From Branchiostoma lanceolatum (taxonomy: Eukaryota > Chordata > Leptocardii > Amphioxiformes > Branchiostomatidae): a stretch of 64,000 nucleotides of DNA. Positions within the stretch are counted from its first letter, which is position 1; every line of letters starts with the position of its first letter. The DNA lies in the NCBI RefSeq assembly GCF_035083965.1, contig NC_089729.1, forward strand, positions 2,026,001 to 2,090,000, given 5' to 3'. The notes below the pieces were generated by a model. That model was given only the letters and a program-made list of their open reading frames with translations, searched no databases and was not told the DNA's origin. The translations under genes and the position numbers were made by a program. Of the stretch, positions 1-12,195 are shown piece after piece.

Positions 1-425
1 GTAAGGTTTGTGTCGGCTCTCACGGTGTCGACGAAGGTGACTCTTGGTTTTTCACGGCTTCTTTTCCCTTTTGTAGGGCTATGATATCAGGATGTCTGAT
101 GCAATGAGCAGCTAACTGCATTTAGAGCTCTGTTAGCGATAACATAATGAATAGTTAGTTTATCACCATGGCGCAAGGCTATAATTGCAGTTAATAGGAC
201 AAAACAGAGGATGAAGAGCAATATAATGTATGACGTAACGTTATATATCTGACAACTTTTATGCTAATTTTAAAACGCAACTAGTCAGGCTTGACCTCTT
301 CCTTTGGAGACTAGGGAAGACCATAAAACCTACTACTACTACGTGTGTTCTGTTACTTAAGAGGAGAGTTATTTTCTTTTTATCTGTAGAAATACTACTA
401 ATACTAGGATTCTTTCACCCTCCAG

Positions 426-2164
426 CCGATGACGACATTTCCGGGAATCAAAACGGGTCTTCCCGGAAGTCGTCAGTGGTGGGGTTACTGGAGGGCATCA
501 GGCGGAAGGATGATGGTCAGGACGAGGTGTTCGTGGTAGATCTGGGGCGGAGTCCTACCGGGCTGGGGCTCGGGCTCATAGACGGGCTGGTGAGGACACG
601 TGCTTGTTTGTTTGTGTGTTTGTTTGTTTGTTTCCGGGACGATGATGGGCAGGATGACCTTGGGCATGTTGAGAAGACAACGCAGAAAGAACCAAATCTT
701 AGAAAATCTGGATGACAAGATGCATCGCTGACGAAACGGATTGAAAAACAACCATTGGAGATTTCGTTGGATTCGGAAACAAAACTGGGTTTCAAAACTT
801 GGCCTTTTTAACATATCATCCATGACTTGTTGATGTTGATGTTGCTGCAGTTTCCTTGTTGTGACTGTTTTATGTATCTATTCTGCAGTACACTCCACTG
901 AAGTCTCCGGGAATCTACGTCAGAACACTCGTGCCGAACGGACCTGCGCACAAGGTCAGAAAAATCTTTCCCTTTCTTTCTTTCTTTCTTTCTCTCTCTC
1001 CTTCTCTCTATTCCTGTCCCTCCCTTTCTCTGGGTGACTCTGTCGCTCCCTTTAAGCCCCTGTCACACATGTGCGTATATACAAGCCCGTATGAGTTGCG
1101 TATTAACATAGTTTTGGTTGAGGTTAAGTTTGCAGCCAAAGAAGTCATTTCTTTGGTTTGATAACTAGACTGCTCAGCAGTGGGTCAAGGTAGAAAACAA
1201 CTTCCTCCCCGCAAAATTTACCTAAACCAAAAAATGTAACTGCGGAACTCATGCACACTTGAATATACGCACAAGTGTGACAGAGCCCTTAGAAAGCTCT
1301 TTAACTCTTGAAGTAACTTCAATATATGCATGTAAAACCAATGTATATATTAGTTTTCATTTTCCAGTGTCCTTGATGTTTTTTATGAGTTTTTTGTACA
1401 CATATTGTGAAGATGCATGTTCAGCCTCCCTCCGTTTTACGTCGTAAATGACAAACAAACAAACAAACAAACGGGTGTGTATTCCGTAGGACGGCCGGCT
1501 GAGACTGGGAGACCGGATTCTGGCGGTGAACGGGACCAGCCTGGTCGGGGCCGACTACCAGAGGTGAGGGTTAGCGGGGTGCGGGCTGTTTTTAAGTCGA
1601 CTTGGAGTCGACTCGGGACTATGCAAGGAGAATCCTATGTCAATCAAGTACGGTTTTCTAGTAGAAAAATCCACTTGAGCAGCCGAAAACTCCTCAAACA
1701 CAGCCCCAAAACTTGTGTGTAAATCGGGCCCTAGTTGTCTCCATAAAAAATGGAGATATAGTTTTGGGTGTGTCATTGTGTGTGTGTGTTTCCGCACTAC
1801 TATAGTTAGCATAACTCCAGAACCTCTTGATGGATTATGATGATATTTGGTATGTGGGCAGGTCTTGTGAAGCCGAAGTTTAAGGTCGATTTTGGGCCCC
1901 CTGGTATGTGACCTTGGTACTGCAGCAGAACTTCCGTGTTTGTATCTTTTGACCTGGACGTGCTATGGTCTTGATTTTTGGGTGGCTGATAGCTTGTGAT
2001 GTAATAAAGAAGTGGTGTAGGTTAGGGCCCCCTAGCAGCTTATTTGACGAGTTTTCTGTTTCAGCGCGATGCTGCTGATCCGGAACGCGGGCGAGCAGCT
2101 GCGGTTCTTGGTGGCCAAATCCGACAGCTCCGTCGCCATGAAGATCACGGCCTCCAGCTGCTGA
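426..2164 (+). CDS. RADIL: RADIL-like protein, 3' terminal four coding exons with PDZ domain (partial)
   Basis: Coding exons are 426-589, 889-954, 1490-1563 and 2065-2164 (TGA at 2162-2164). All have AG/GT borders and consistent phases (1, 0, 0, 2), giving about 133 C-terminal residues; the 5' part lies outside the window. The protein begins with an acidic/serine linker, then a PDZ domain: DEVFVVDLGRSPTGLGLGLI forms the first strand and carboxylate loop (GLGLGL), GIYVRTLVPNGPA the second strand region, DGRLRLGDRILAVNG the hallmark GDRIL-VNG turn, and AMLLIRNAGEQLRFLVAKSD the last helix and strand. The GLGLGLIDG and RFLVAKSD features resemble the C-terminal PDZ of Radil, a Rap1 effector with RA and dilute domains that promotes integrin adhesion. 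RA and DIL domains are not in the window, so another PDZ protein of the afadin/Radil group is possible. The tail ends in ITASSC. Confidence 0.72.
1054..1290. mobile_element. MITE copy 1 (GTGCGTATAT family) in RADIL intron
   Basis: The left end CCCCTGTCACACATGTGCGT is matched in inverse by CGCACAAGTGTGACAGAGCC on the right. The body shares its sequence order, including TTGGTT and CCTAAACCAAAA tracts, with 15267-15512. It has no coding capacity. TTA flanks both ends and may be the target duplication. Confidence 0.7.
1738..2060. repeat. Dispersed 'gggccccct' repeat family, fragment
   Basis: It begins with ATGGAGATATAGTTTTGGGTGTG and a short TG run, then carries tgatggattatgatgatatt and tgggccccctggtatgtgac landmarks. 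The same series recurs at 15656-16140 and 35921-36262, with related members at 7600-7985, 21480-21850, 62590-62880 and (inverted) 63900-64000. It fills the last RADIL intron and stops just before the terminal exon. It is non-coding; the element class is not clear. Confidence 0.65.
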
Positions 2165-3262
2165 GGGGGGTTCACACTCACATCTGATCTACAACGGTTG
2201 TGTGACCTGTTTACACTAGCATTCAATTGTACGACGGTTGTGGGACCTGTTTACACTGACATTTGTCGAAGTCCGACAGCTCCATCGCTATGAAGATCAC
2301 GGCCTCCAGCTGCTGAGGGGGGTTCACACTCACATCTTATCTACAACGGTTGTGTGACCTGTTTACACTAGCATTCACTCGCACGACGGTTGTGGGACCT
2401 GTTTACACCGATTTACATCGTTTAAGACATCTTAAGACAAGTGCCAAGATATCTTCCCATCTTTCATCTGCGTGTTCGTTTATGCCAAATGATGAGCCAC
2501 ATGGTAAAACGGAGATGTGAATAATGGTTGTATGTAACTTTGATTTTACCTGTGTAACCTTCGAGAAAAGCCACTTAAACACTTGCTGCCGGGCGGCACT
2601 TGAACAAAGCATGTTGTAACAATAAAATTAATATTGTAACAATATTGTAACAAAAATATTGGAACAATAGTGTATGATCGCGCTGTAGTGTCAGAAATGG
2701 CTACAATGTAGAGGTGCTGTCAAAAGGATATGTCGTCCTGAGTACATGATATTATGGTGGCTCGTGACACGTCTTTAGTACGTTCTACAACTAGGCTACA
2801 ATTTAAAGGGATCGAGTTATGGTATGTAAAATTCTCTTTAATTATTTTTCTGACAAAATGTGCGAAATGGTGGGAAGCATTTCTGTACACTTAGTGCTGT
2901 GAGTTGTACATGTAGCATTGATGTAGCAATATAAGAGTTGATGTAACATTTATACTGTGGATGTAGCGATATTCTTCAAATGTCATCATTGTAGCCGACT
3001 TTGCACCTGCTTCGTGAAAGAACTTTGTTGCCAATGAGATATAAGATGTAAAATTGAGATTTTGTGTTTTGAGATGTTTTATACAGAGTTTTGTTGATAC
3101 ATTTTATAAGGAGTAAATATTTATTTCCACAAAGGAACTGATGCGTGTGACCGTAGGGTTTCGTTCTTTTTGTTGTACTTATAGGTACGTTTTGAAACGT
3201 GTGACAAAAATCTTATAATGGATAATTTATTCAGTGTTTTAAAACTTTTGTACCAATAAATT
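2165..3262 (+). other. RADIL-like 3' UTR with partial duplication of the last exon
   Basis: No coding exon follows the stop. About 44 bases of the end of the CDS (through the TGA) plus the following spacer are repeated from 2272, period 152, so the copy lies wholly inside the UTR. The motif ACGACGGTTGTGGGACCTGT also recurs. Candidate poly(A) signals AATAAA are near 2622 and 3254; the latter is followed by T-rich sequence and is the likelier end. Confidence 0.55.
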
Positions 3263-3309
3263 TTCTCTCATTATTGATGTTGAAAGTGTACCTTACTTTT
3301 TATTGTTAT

Positions 3310-3515
3310 TGGCTGGGCCGACTACTCTCTCTTCGCAGCCAGGGGCTGACGAGGAGCTTACGTTTGAATCGCAAGCCTAGGTTCTTTAATAGTGGTGTGT
3401 CATTCGGCGCCTGAACTCAGGTGATCTTAATACGACGGTTGTCCCAGTCGCCGCCATTGCAGTGTAGGTTTTGAACCACACTGGGAAGGACCCCTACCCC
3501 CTACTCTTTTCGACC
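3310..3515 (-). repeat. SINE body fragment
   Basis: The blocks around GGCCGACTACTCTCTCTTCGC and the 'gaactcaggtgatcttaatacgac' landmark match, in reverse complement, the 3' half of the SINE at 17145-17550. It is a dispersed element lying just past the RADIL poly(A) site. Confidence 0.55.
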
Positions 3516-3602
3516 GTGCTCGAGTTGTGGAAACTTTCAAGTCTACATTGTACAGTCCGCTTCTTCTATAACCATTTAATACATACATCTGTCGTGCGGG
3601 CT

Positions 3603-4337
3603 ATGGTAACGTTGGGTCACATAAATTCGCGGGGTACTTAAATTCGCGATTTTTCGAAAACGGGGTATTAAGGGATATGTGCTAGACGCAACATCAGTAA
3701 TACCGCTAGAAATGCAAACTTGACAGACTAACGTATTCAGAACACTGTCAAAAAAGCTTCGATAAGTATGCATTAGAAGGCGACGAGGACAAAAACTCTC
3801 CGTCCCTTATTGGAACAGTCTGGGGGCTTCGTGGGAGAATATCACACTACATCGTTGTTGGCTGGTTTATAAGACAAATGTCACATCCGCTTCCTGCTAA
3901 ACACAGTCATTTACAAGACAACTCATTTTCTTAAAATTGCTGACCTGCAATTGGACTCTAAGTGTGATCAATCATCAAAACCCCTCTTTGTTGCTACAAC
4001 CTACGGCACGTGTATTTTCCCGCCGCCATATCATTACCCAGAATCCTGTTGTCAAGCAGACGACAAAGGTTTGTAAGGAACACTTTTTTCGTCTAAATGT
4101 TGCGTGTGATTGTGGACTGAGGACGATATTTTCCTCAAAGTTTGCTCCTAATACAACAAGGAATACATGGACATAGTAGTTTTATCAATGCTACGGCATC
4201 CGGCTAACTTTCCATGAATAATGTACACGTTGCCATGACGGTGGATGTCGACTTTGACGTTCTACCGACTCAACACACGGGTTGTTTCGCGTAGGCCTGA
4301 TGTGTGCGGTACGGCCGTTTGTTCGTGTATTTTTTGC
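3603..4337 (+). mobile_element. TIR DNA element family A, copy 1 (one end missing)
   Basis: It starts with ATGGTAACGTTGGGTCACAT and is collinear, with scattered substitutions, with the reverse complement of about 19690-20423. Homology stops near 4337, so the distal part and the second terminal inverted repeat are absent. No transposase-like reading frame is visible; it is a non-autonomous remnant. Confidence 0.7.
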
Positions 4338-4744
4338 GTTTCGGCGCATGCGCGCCGGAACGCATTGTTCTGGCTTTTACCTTGCAGGCAGGAACCAGGG
4401 AAGCTTGGTTCAACATTGTGTCGCACACAATAAGACCTTATATGGCAATACGTTCCCAAATCCTTGTATAGCCGTTGCCTTATATGGCAAGAGAGCACGA
4501 AAAGGCAGGCAGGCTAGATTTGCATGTGACATAGGAGGGCGACCGCATGTAACTGCTACAACTGTTCGGAAATATCATTGCATTGTGGTTTCGGACTTTG
4601 ATATCCTGAAAAATGACCATATTACATCTATTCCACAAGATTGCAGAAGAAAAAAAATGATTTCGTCAAGAAAACGACCAAAAATCGGCATAAATGATAC
4701 CATATAGTGAGGTTATAGCATTACGTCCAGAGTAACTAGTTACG

Positions 4745-4825
4745 TACCGCAGCTTGGCCGATCTGGCAACGCGAAGCACTTCGGACCCAGAAGATCCGGG
4801 TTCGTGTCCGTGCACGGATTTTTTT
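4745..4825 (+). pseudogene. tRNA-like pseudogene or SINE head
   Basis: A box A-like stretch (tggccgatctggcaacgcg), a GGGTTCGTGTCC box B and a T9 run resembling a pol III terminator occur in tRNA-like order. The acceptor ends do not pair well and the anticodon stem has a mismatch, so I do not call a functional tRNA. A strongly AT-rich tract (4815-4975) follows. Confidence 0.35.
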
Positions 4826-5463
4826 TTTCTTTTTAGATATTGAATATCAAAAATATATATTGATATTATATTAATCTATCAATATCATATTTATGAATAT
4901 CTTTTTTTTTCATTAATAAATAAAGAAATATTTTATATTTGTTATTTTTAAATAATCATTTAATATATACAAGGCCTTTGTCTTATGAACAGGACTTCAT
5001 AGATTCCAAACCCGGCATTCGAATTTTTCTGTTCATTGTAATAGAAAATACCGTGCAGCGGCTCCTATGCGCGGTAAGATGATTCTTGCAAAACACTCGC
5101 CACTAAACTTCTATCCCCGATGTAAACAGAGGCTCTTGATGTTGTTTGCAAAACAGCGATTCTTTGTTACAGTAGCAAATGCTCCATTGTTCAGTATCGA
5201 CTTCATTCAGACAACACGGACGTGGAAAGTGGCGCCCCTCGGCACAAAACTATGGGAATTTTCATGAATTTTAGCAAAATTACCCAGGAAAATAAGGAAG
5301 AAATGTTGTAAATGCGGAAACCAGAATAATACGGATGAGGTAGCTGTTGATTTGTTTGACATTTGGTAGTCATTTTAGATAGAACCTTAGCTGTTATGAA
5401 CTTCTATTTCACTTAATTACCATAGTGCTGATGATTCAATGGTGCTTTTTCAAATTTTCAACG

Positions 5464-6027
5464 CACACTTCCGGGTTCGGCGTACGCGGAGTAACTTGGC
5501 GATTTTTTGCTACACAAGTGGTGAATATCACGTCTAAGACACGATACGACATTCCAGGTTCATACTTCACCTCCCACATTCTCGTCACGTTGCAAAATGT
5601 CGATTTGAGGATCTTCTTATTAATAATAATAATAATAATGAATGAATGAAAGACCTTTATTGTGCATTCATGCCCCGAGGGGCTAGGTACAGGTCGTCTA
5701 ACTTAACACATGGAACATACAAGGACATAATACAACAATACAAGCTGTAAACATATAGTGTAGACAAAACGTGTTATTAAACTAAGCTAGTCCGGTCGCC
5801 GTCTTGTACTGTGAATGGACCTTGGTGCGCGGCGCTGTAAAACTACACAGACCCACCCGGCGGGAAATGACTGGAAGATCCTTAGATCGACATTTTGCAA
5901 AGTGACGAGAATGTGGGAGGTAGAGCATGAACCTGGGTTGCCATATTGTGTCTTAGATGTGATATTCACCTCTTGTGTAGCGAAATATTCTATATTTACT
6001 CGACCGGACGCCGAACCCGGAAGTGTG
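5464..6027. mobile_element. Foldback element with ~150-bp inverted arms
   Basis: The left arm 5464-5616 begins CACACTTCCGGGTTCGGCGT and the right arm ends with its complement at 6027. The arms stay complementary, with mismatches, through landmarks such as CACGTTGCAAAATGTCGAT. The centre (about 5625-5770) resembles a LINE 3' end with a GAAT-type tail followed by 'gaccttattgtgcattcatgcc'-like sequence, inserted between the arms. It is non-coding. Confidence 0.7.
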
Positions 6028-6809
6028 GGAAGTGCACACGGACTAGCTGAGCATCTGCTGTTGCACTGCAAAAATGTTTGTGCTTTATCGTGACTAGGTG
6101 ATGTTGAAAAGTCCGGAAAATGTTTTCTTTTAAATCATATATTAAAAAAAGCAAGCTATTCAGCATAAGAACGTAATGATATTTGGTAAATCGTGGTCAG
6201 TACTTATCCTACCTTTTTAACTATTAGGGAATACGACTAATTCTACGCCCTTTCCCTTATACTGTCTAAGAACCAATCGCAGTCTTAATCAATTGCAATA
6301 GTATTTAATAGATAAGAATGAAATAATGAAACGATGGATGTAATATATAAAAACTGATAACGATATAATGAGCATGATCGAATGATCAGTTTGGCGTTTC
6401 TCAGACGTACAGTACAGCACAGATGTTATAAAGTCTTCCAGGTTTTTCCCCATCAAGCTTGCCCCATCAACTGATCTTTATAGATTTACTGTCCAACAAA
6501 TGTATAAGTTTGTATTTTATTTAACTGTATTCAATGTAGTTGTACTCCAGGAAGAATAGTGTAAAATTTGTGAAAACACTAATGGAGATATGAATAAGAC
6601 AAACAAACAAACAAACAAACAAACAAACAAACCTTCTGTGACTTTTTATTGATATACGTATAAGCCCAATGTCACAAGCTGTCAACATGTGTCGTGAAGC
6701 ATGGAAAGCGTGCTGCTACCTCATATGAACCACATTTCTGTTGAAGCCTAGACAGAGGTGTATATAATCATGTGCGAGTTATCTAGGTATAGTACAGAAT
6801 AGATATCAT
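6028..6809. other. Spacer with degenerate repeat fragments
   Basis: There is no coding signal. An (ACAA)n run lies at 6600-6632. Stretches near 6405-6450 and 6769-6800 resemble the left arm of the foldback at 7981-8280 (tgtgcgagttatctag, gtacagtacagcac), so older copies of that element are probably present. Confidence 0.4.
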
Positions 6810-7985
6810 AACTAGAGTTCCACGACCTCATACCTTCGCCAAATGATTTTAACCTTTATGACTGATGTATTAGGAGTGTTTCTCGTCAATTATAAATCAT
6901 ACCAGTTGATTGTCTTAAAATATAACATGTCCAAAGTATGAGCTTAACAAATTATGAGCTCAACAAAGAAGGTTATGCTAATATTTTTCATTAATTATGC
7001 AAACGAGGCCCTTATTAGCATAATTTCATTCAACGATGTTTACATTCACATAACGTCCCGATGCCAAAAAAAAGTATTGAATGTATGAAATTGCCGTCAT
7101 TTGCCAGTGTGGAATTAGAGAAGTTACTCATTAAGTATGCAAATTAGCCCACATTAGCATATTTTCTATCTATAAACATTCCTCTCTTCCTCAGTTACAA
7201 TTTGAATAGTGATATCATGGAACAAAGCGGATTTTTAAATTTGCCTCATTAATTATTCAAATTAGAATCTGATTTGCATAACAATTGTCCAATCATACTA
7301 AGCATCACACAAGCTATCTACATACCAAAAATAATGACCATCCATCAAGCCCATCTTGTTATAGTATTTCCTCATTAATTATGCAAATGAGGTCTTCATT
7401 TGCATAGTTCATATCAATTAATATTCCTCTCTTCCTCAGTTACATATGTCACATGTTTCAGAGTCCTATCATGGAATTTGGCGGATGTATAAACTTTCCT
7501 CATTAAGTATGCAAATTAGATACTAATTTGCATAAGAGGTGTCTAATCATGTACATCATCACTCAAGCTATCTACCTACCAAAAATCATTACCATCCATC
7601 AAGCCCTTCTTGAGTTATTCCCTTTCAAAGTCAGACGCAAAACCTGCTCCTGCAGTTCCAAAAAAGCCGCTAGGGGGCCCAAACCCACACCACTTATTCT
7701 CTGTCCAAAGAGCTATCTACCACTCAAAAATCAGTTCCATAGCATGTCCAGAACACGAGATATCAAAACAGGAAGTTCCGCTGCAGTACCGTAAGAAGCC
7801 GCTAGGGGGCCCAAAATCTAATCGTTTTTAGGTCTCATCAAAACCTACCAACATACCAAATACCAAGACAATCCATCCAGGCGTTCTTGAGTTATGATGG
7901 TCCACTACAAACAGACAAACAGACAAACAGACAAACAGACAAACGCTACCCTCTGCATAACCTTCTCGGCGAAGGTAATAATGTG
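6810..7985 (+). mobile_element. Family B non-autonomous element, copy 1 (~1.17 kb)
   Basis: The whole stretch from TAACTAGAGTTCCACGACCT to CTTCTCGGCGAAGGTAATAA is matched at high identity by the reverse complement of 21475-22645. It contains internal AATTAATGAGG/TTTGCAT modules repeated about every 150-180 bp and two 'ctagggggccc' sites. Short reading frames are shared by both copies but resemble no protein I know. Confidence 0.75.
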
Positions 7986-8280
7986 CGAGTTATCTACTAG
8001 TAGGTACAGTACAGCACATATATTATAAAGCCTTGCAGGTTGTGCTCCATCGCCCTCTGTGGTTTTACATTGATAATGCATAACCTCAAGGCCACAAACC
8101 GCCGACATGTGGCGCGGCCGGCCTAGCGGACAATGCTGGCGGTTTGTGGCCTTGAGGTTATGCACTGTCATGTAAAGCCACAGAGAGCGATGGAGCAAAA
8201 CCTGCAAGGCTTTATGATATCTGTTCAGTTCTGTTCTGTACTGTAATGCGTTGTACCTGCTAGCAGATAACTTGCACATT
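7981..8280. mobile_element. Foldback element with amplified right arm
   Basis: The left arm 7981-8125 (tgtgcgagttatctactag... cataacctcaaggccacaaac) is inverted in 8135-8280 (gtttgtggccttgaggttatg... agataacttgcacat). The loop is a GC-rich GCGCGGCCGGCC core. The element abuts family B copy 1. Confidence 0.75.
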
Positions 8281-8590
8281 TACATGTATCTATTCATCTA
8301 TTTATATGTAATGTAAAGCCACAGAGGGCGATGAAGCAAAACCTGCAAGGCTTTATGATATCTGTTCAGTTCTGTTCTGTACTGTAATGCGTTGTACCTG
8401 CTAGCAGATAACTTGCACATTTACATGTATCTATTCATCTATTTATATGTAATGTAAAGCCACAGAGGGCGATGAAGCAAAACCTGCAAGGCTTTATGAT
8501 ATCTGTTCAGTTCTGTTCTGTACTGTAATGCGTTATACCTGCTAGTAGATAACTTGCACATTTACATGTATCTATTCATCTATTTATATG
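8171..8590. repeat. ~141-bp tandem repeat derived from a foldback arm, three copies
   Basis: The unit containing atgtaaagccacagagggcg, tgttctgtactgtaatgcg and ttacatgtatctattcatc occurs three times, starting near 8171, 8311 and 8452. Copies two and three are nearly identical. The first copy is the right arm of the preceding foldback. Confidence 0.85.
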
Positions 8591-10780
8591 ACTATTTTAT
8601 TGTTGTTTAGAAACAGAACTTACAGGCAACAAACAGCCTCTTTCTGTAATGTCAATAGTCAATAGCAAATGAGCATCTTTGTCTAATCTACAGTAGAAAT
8701 ATTTGATAGAAGAGATTTTGAGAAGGAATTGTAACCAAAGATGCGTCACATATTTGTACAGTTCTAAGTGAGACGAGTTACCATACACATGTTTGGAGTG
8801 TTGTATGCATAACAATTCCTTTAGCTAAATATCTCAAGACCTCTCAAAACACAATATCAATAAATGAGCAGTACGTCTTGTTTTAGTCTAATGTTTTCGG
8901 ACAGATTTTCGTCCAAAAATCACCTGGACACCGCTTGTTAAATTTCATTCAGACAAACTGTAAAGCAATTTGAAGAAATTTCAGTTGGTACAAAAATATG
9001 ACGACAGTGCCTCTTTTGCACCCCCTATTCCTGAATTTGTCAAGTGCTGTACAAGAAAAATGGACATGGATATAAACCATATGATGCATAGGCTCCAATA
9101 GGATCGCCCTGTGTGTAATGATCGGTGCAACGTGTGTAGAAAAACCGGTTTGTAAAGTCACAACCCTCACTTTTCTTCTTGTATTCGCGAAGGAAGGTCG
9201 GTACCTGTTAAACTCTTCGGTCCAACTTCTCAGCAATCCCTACAACGCAGGTGAGTGCGTCTCAATTATACGAAGAGATGTTCCTTTCCATTTGTGCCAA
9301 CTTTCAACTCATTTCATCCAAAAGGGACCTGCTATGATAGAAAAGGCGTTTGTTTTTGTACCGCCCTCATACATACAGTAAAACCAAAGGCGAAACTCAA
9401 AAGGTGGAAAAGACAACACATTAATTATTTTCTAAAGGTAACAAACTTTTTCATACTTCTCACGTCTGCATTCGACATTTGCACCGTTATAGAAATCTGC
9501 TAAAAGTTTGGACATAGCAATAGTAATATACATTTCTCAAATATGGTGAAAATGCTCAAAAACATCTGCTATGCACATTTTTGGTCACTTTTGCAAGTCT
9601 TGTCCGAGTAGTGGGCGTGACCAAAAGACGAGAACCTTGTTAGGTACCAACGTTAACGTTATTCTAACAGTACGGTTTAAGATATGATAGACATGTGTTT
9701 TTGTAGCTATCTGAACAACTAGGCATAGAAATAAAAGTGTTCCAACACTTGCTAAGTATTCACCACAATGTGAGATTTGATGATTAAGGGGAGGGGGTCT
9801 CGGTTGTGTATATGAACGGTTTCTCATCATGTGATTTAGAGGTTGTGAAATTCCTCTGCTTTAATGTTAGTACTGTTAAGTTTCCAAAAAAGAACAAAGT
9901 TTTGGTATTTTAGCAAAGTAATGTAACGTTAACGTTAAATAGAACACTTTGCACGCCTAAATGTGTGTAACAGGACACGCCTAGCTTAGATCTTCTCTCA
10001 AAGCCATTATTTGTAGCTGATCTTTGCCTTGACCGGCCAAAACCGGTCCAACAACTGTGTACACTGCCTAAAGGTTTAACAGATGATGTCACTAGTCCCT
10101 CTATTCAGCATGCATAGCCTACCGTAAGAAATGTTATTGTGGCTGATATCACGGCCGCGCCAAAAACAGTCTATTTTTCATGGGGGCAACAAGTGCAGTA
10201 TCAAAGAGCGGCGCAAGGGGCCCAAATTCATTCGTTTATCTTTGATAAGACTTTGTAGCCACATGGAAAATGTCATCTAAAAAGCTATGAATTATAAAGC
10301 GGTAGCGGGAGCATGCAAAACCTCAACATAGCCTTAAACACAATCATGCAAACGAAAACATCTCTTGTCCTTGTGTTCTTACTTTAAAAGCAATAGTTTC
10401 TTCGTTTTCTTTTTAAACAGCGCTTGCAGAAAATCCCGCTGTTTGACTTAGATATGATTCCCGGTTTTCTGGTAGTGTAAACTCTAGCTAACGTTAGCTG
10501 TTGCAGTTATCGTTAGTTCAGTGCCCAAAAGTGGTCCATGTAACCTTATACTGAACAAACTCGTTAAAAAACAAAAACAAGAAAACTACCTCAATGCCGT
10601 AATCATTGAACAGACATAACATCATGTATCCGTGAATGATAAACAATAAACAATAACATGCCATGTATCACATCATGTATACATTCAGATAAACAGAAAT
10701 CCATAATCATTGAATAGTATTTTACATAATAAATATATGCAGTGGTTGACATAAAGTAAAAAAAGTAACAACAGGTGCGC
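8591..10780. other. Intergenic spacer, no gene recognised
   Basis: Short reading frames occur on both strands, but none has splice context, a recognised domain or coding-like composition. I see no RNA gene and no well-formed inverted repeat here. Confidence 0.4.
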
Positions 10781-10789
10781 AGAGACGGG

Positions 10790-11375
10790 TGGTGTGATAA
10801 AGATTAGGAGAACAGTTTTCTTCTTCATTTGTCCCAGACTGGATGCACGAATGATTCAATATCAGTCTCCTTGATTAAAAAGCCATTTAAGTCTGGCTTC
10901 GTCCCTTTCCCAGATGACCTCAGGAGATTTGTCAAACATTTTACGGAAGAGAGTTTCCCTGAGGTCACCATAGAAGGGACAGTAAAAAGGAAAGTGTAAT
11001 CGATTTTCTACTTCATCCAGGCTACACATTGTACAGATTCTACTTTCCTCTGGGATCGCCTGGTACCGTCCAGTTTCAATACTCAGTGAAAATATCCTGG
11101 GCGTATCAGGGATATTTGGGTCTTTCAAAGGTTCATAGCGTGGTTAGTGACATACATGTACCTTTCTGTGCAATAAGTTTGAGTACAGAGCGAAGAGTTT
11201 CTCTTTTATTTTTTAATGTGAATATCACCTCTCAGTTTGTTTGAAAAATGTGCTCCTGATCACCTTTCCAAAATATTTCCTGTACGTCTATTCTCCAAGG
11301 GCCAAGTCTGTTATTCGGCATATCAATAACTCTGTCTGTCATTCTAATGGTTCTAATTGGAAGTAAATACGCTTT
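10790..11375 (-). pseudogene. Degenerate LINE 3' coding end (zinc-binding tail of reverse transcriptase)
   Basis: On the minus strand, 11128-10862 encodes a segment with RICTMCSLDEVENRLHFPFY followed by CPFY, i.e. C-x2-C...H...C spacing typical of the region after the reverse transcriptase in non-LTR retrotransposons. Upstream minus-strand frames (to about 11370) carry plausible preceding sequence but are broken by frameshifts or stops. It is a dead fragment; clade not assigned. Confidence 0.6.
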
Positions 11376-11384
11376 CCATTGATT

Positions 11385-11820
11385 AATGAATGAATGAAGG
11401 AATGAATGATGACTTTCATTGTACACATATACCCACTGGGTTCAATACAGGTCACAACAGAAAAGGTCACAGTTTACAACTAGCACTAGTCTAATAATTA
11501 CATGAATTTGGCTTCTTCTCGCTTCTTAGTGATTGTGTAAATATAGGTACAGATGTGCTTTATAATCAAGGATTTGTCTAAAGCCATTAGAAATATGAAC
11601 TTTTCTGTGTTGCTAAGGTGGGGAAACATATATTGCATTAGTTTATGCTGCAATACATTTGAATCAAACTAACAATGGACATATGACAAACCGGAATCAG
11701 CTTTCCAGACTTGCTTGATTTTAAGCTTGTATTTTTGGTTTATATCAGACAGGCACATTTGGAGGATCTTGGAGATGGTTGAGGTAAATCTTGGTCTTAA
11801 GTTCTGAGGGGGCATTGTTC
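11385..11820 (-). mobile_element. 5'-truncated LINE 3' end with ATTC-type tail
   Basis: An ATGAATGAATGAAGGAATGA run at 11385-11411 followed by 'ttcattgtacacatataccca' resembles the short-repeat tail of a minus-strand non-LTR element. Comparable tails begin at 5637 and near 61430. No coding part is left. Confidence 0.4.
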
Positions 11821-12039
11821 ATCTTTTTCATCTTTGTTGAAACCCCGCGGAATTAATGCGTACGTGGATAACATCGACTCAACATGACCTTAACTAGACC
11901 CGCCACAATTTCCACCGAGTCGGGTTTTTTTTCTTTCATATCGTTTGCACCAGAGAACAAACACGGTTGGGAAATTGGGCTGAAAACGGACAGACAACAG
12001 GTCAAAGGTCAGACCCAGCGCTGAGCAGTTCCCACGTGT

Positions 12040-12195
12040 GACGTCATGGAAATGATCGAAACACGCCCTCAGCCTTACTGACTTGTTACACTTGCTGTTC
12101 AAATAACACACCAGGAAATGATCGAAACACACTCTAATATCACACCATCAGCCTTACTGACTTGTTACACTTGCTGTTCAAATAACGCACCAGCC
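12040..12195. repeat. Tandem duplication, ~75-bp unit
   Basis: The block from ggaaatgatcgaaacac through gccttactgacttgttacac and ttgctgttcaaataac occurs twice in direct orientation (about 12047 and 12114), with a small insertion in the second copy. Confidence 0.8.

Noticed and set aside
4745-4825. Functional tRNA
   Set aside because: Poor acceptor pairing, anticodon stem mismatch and imperfect box B; more likely a pseudogene or SINE head.
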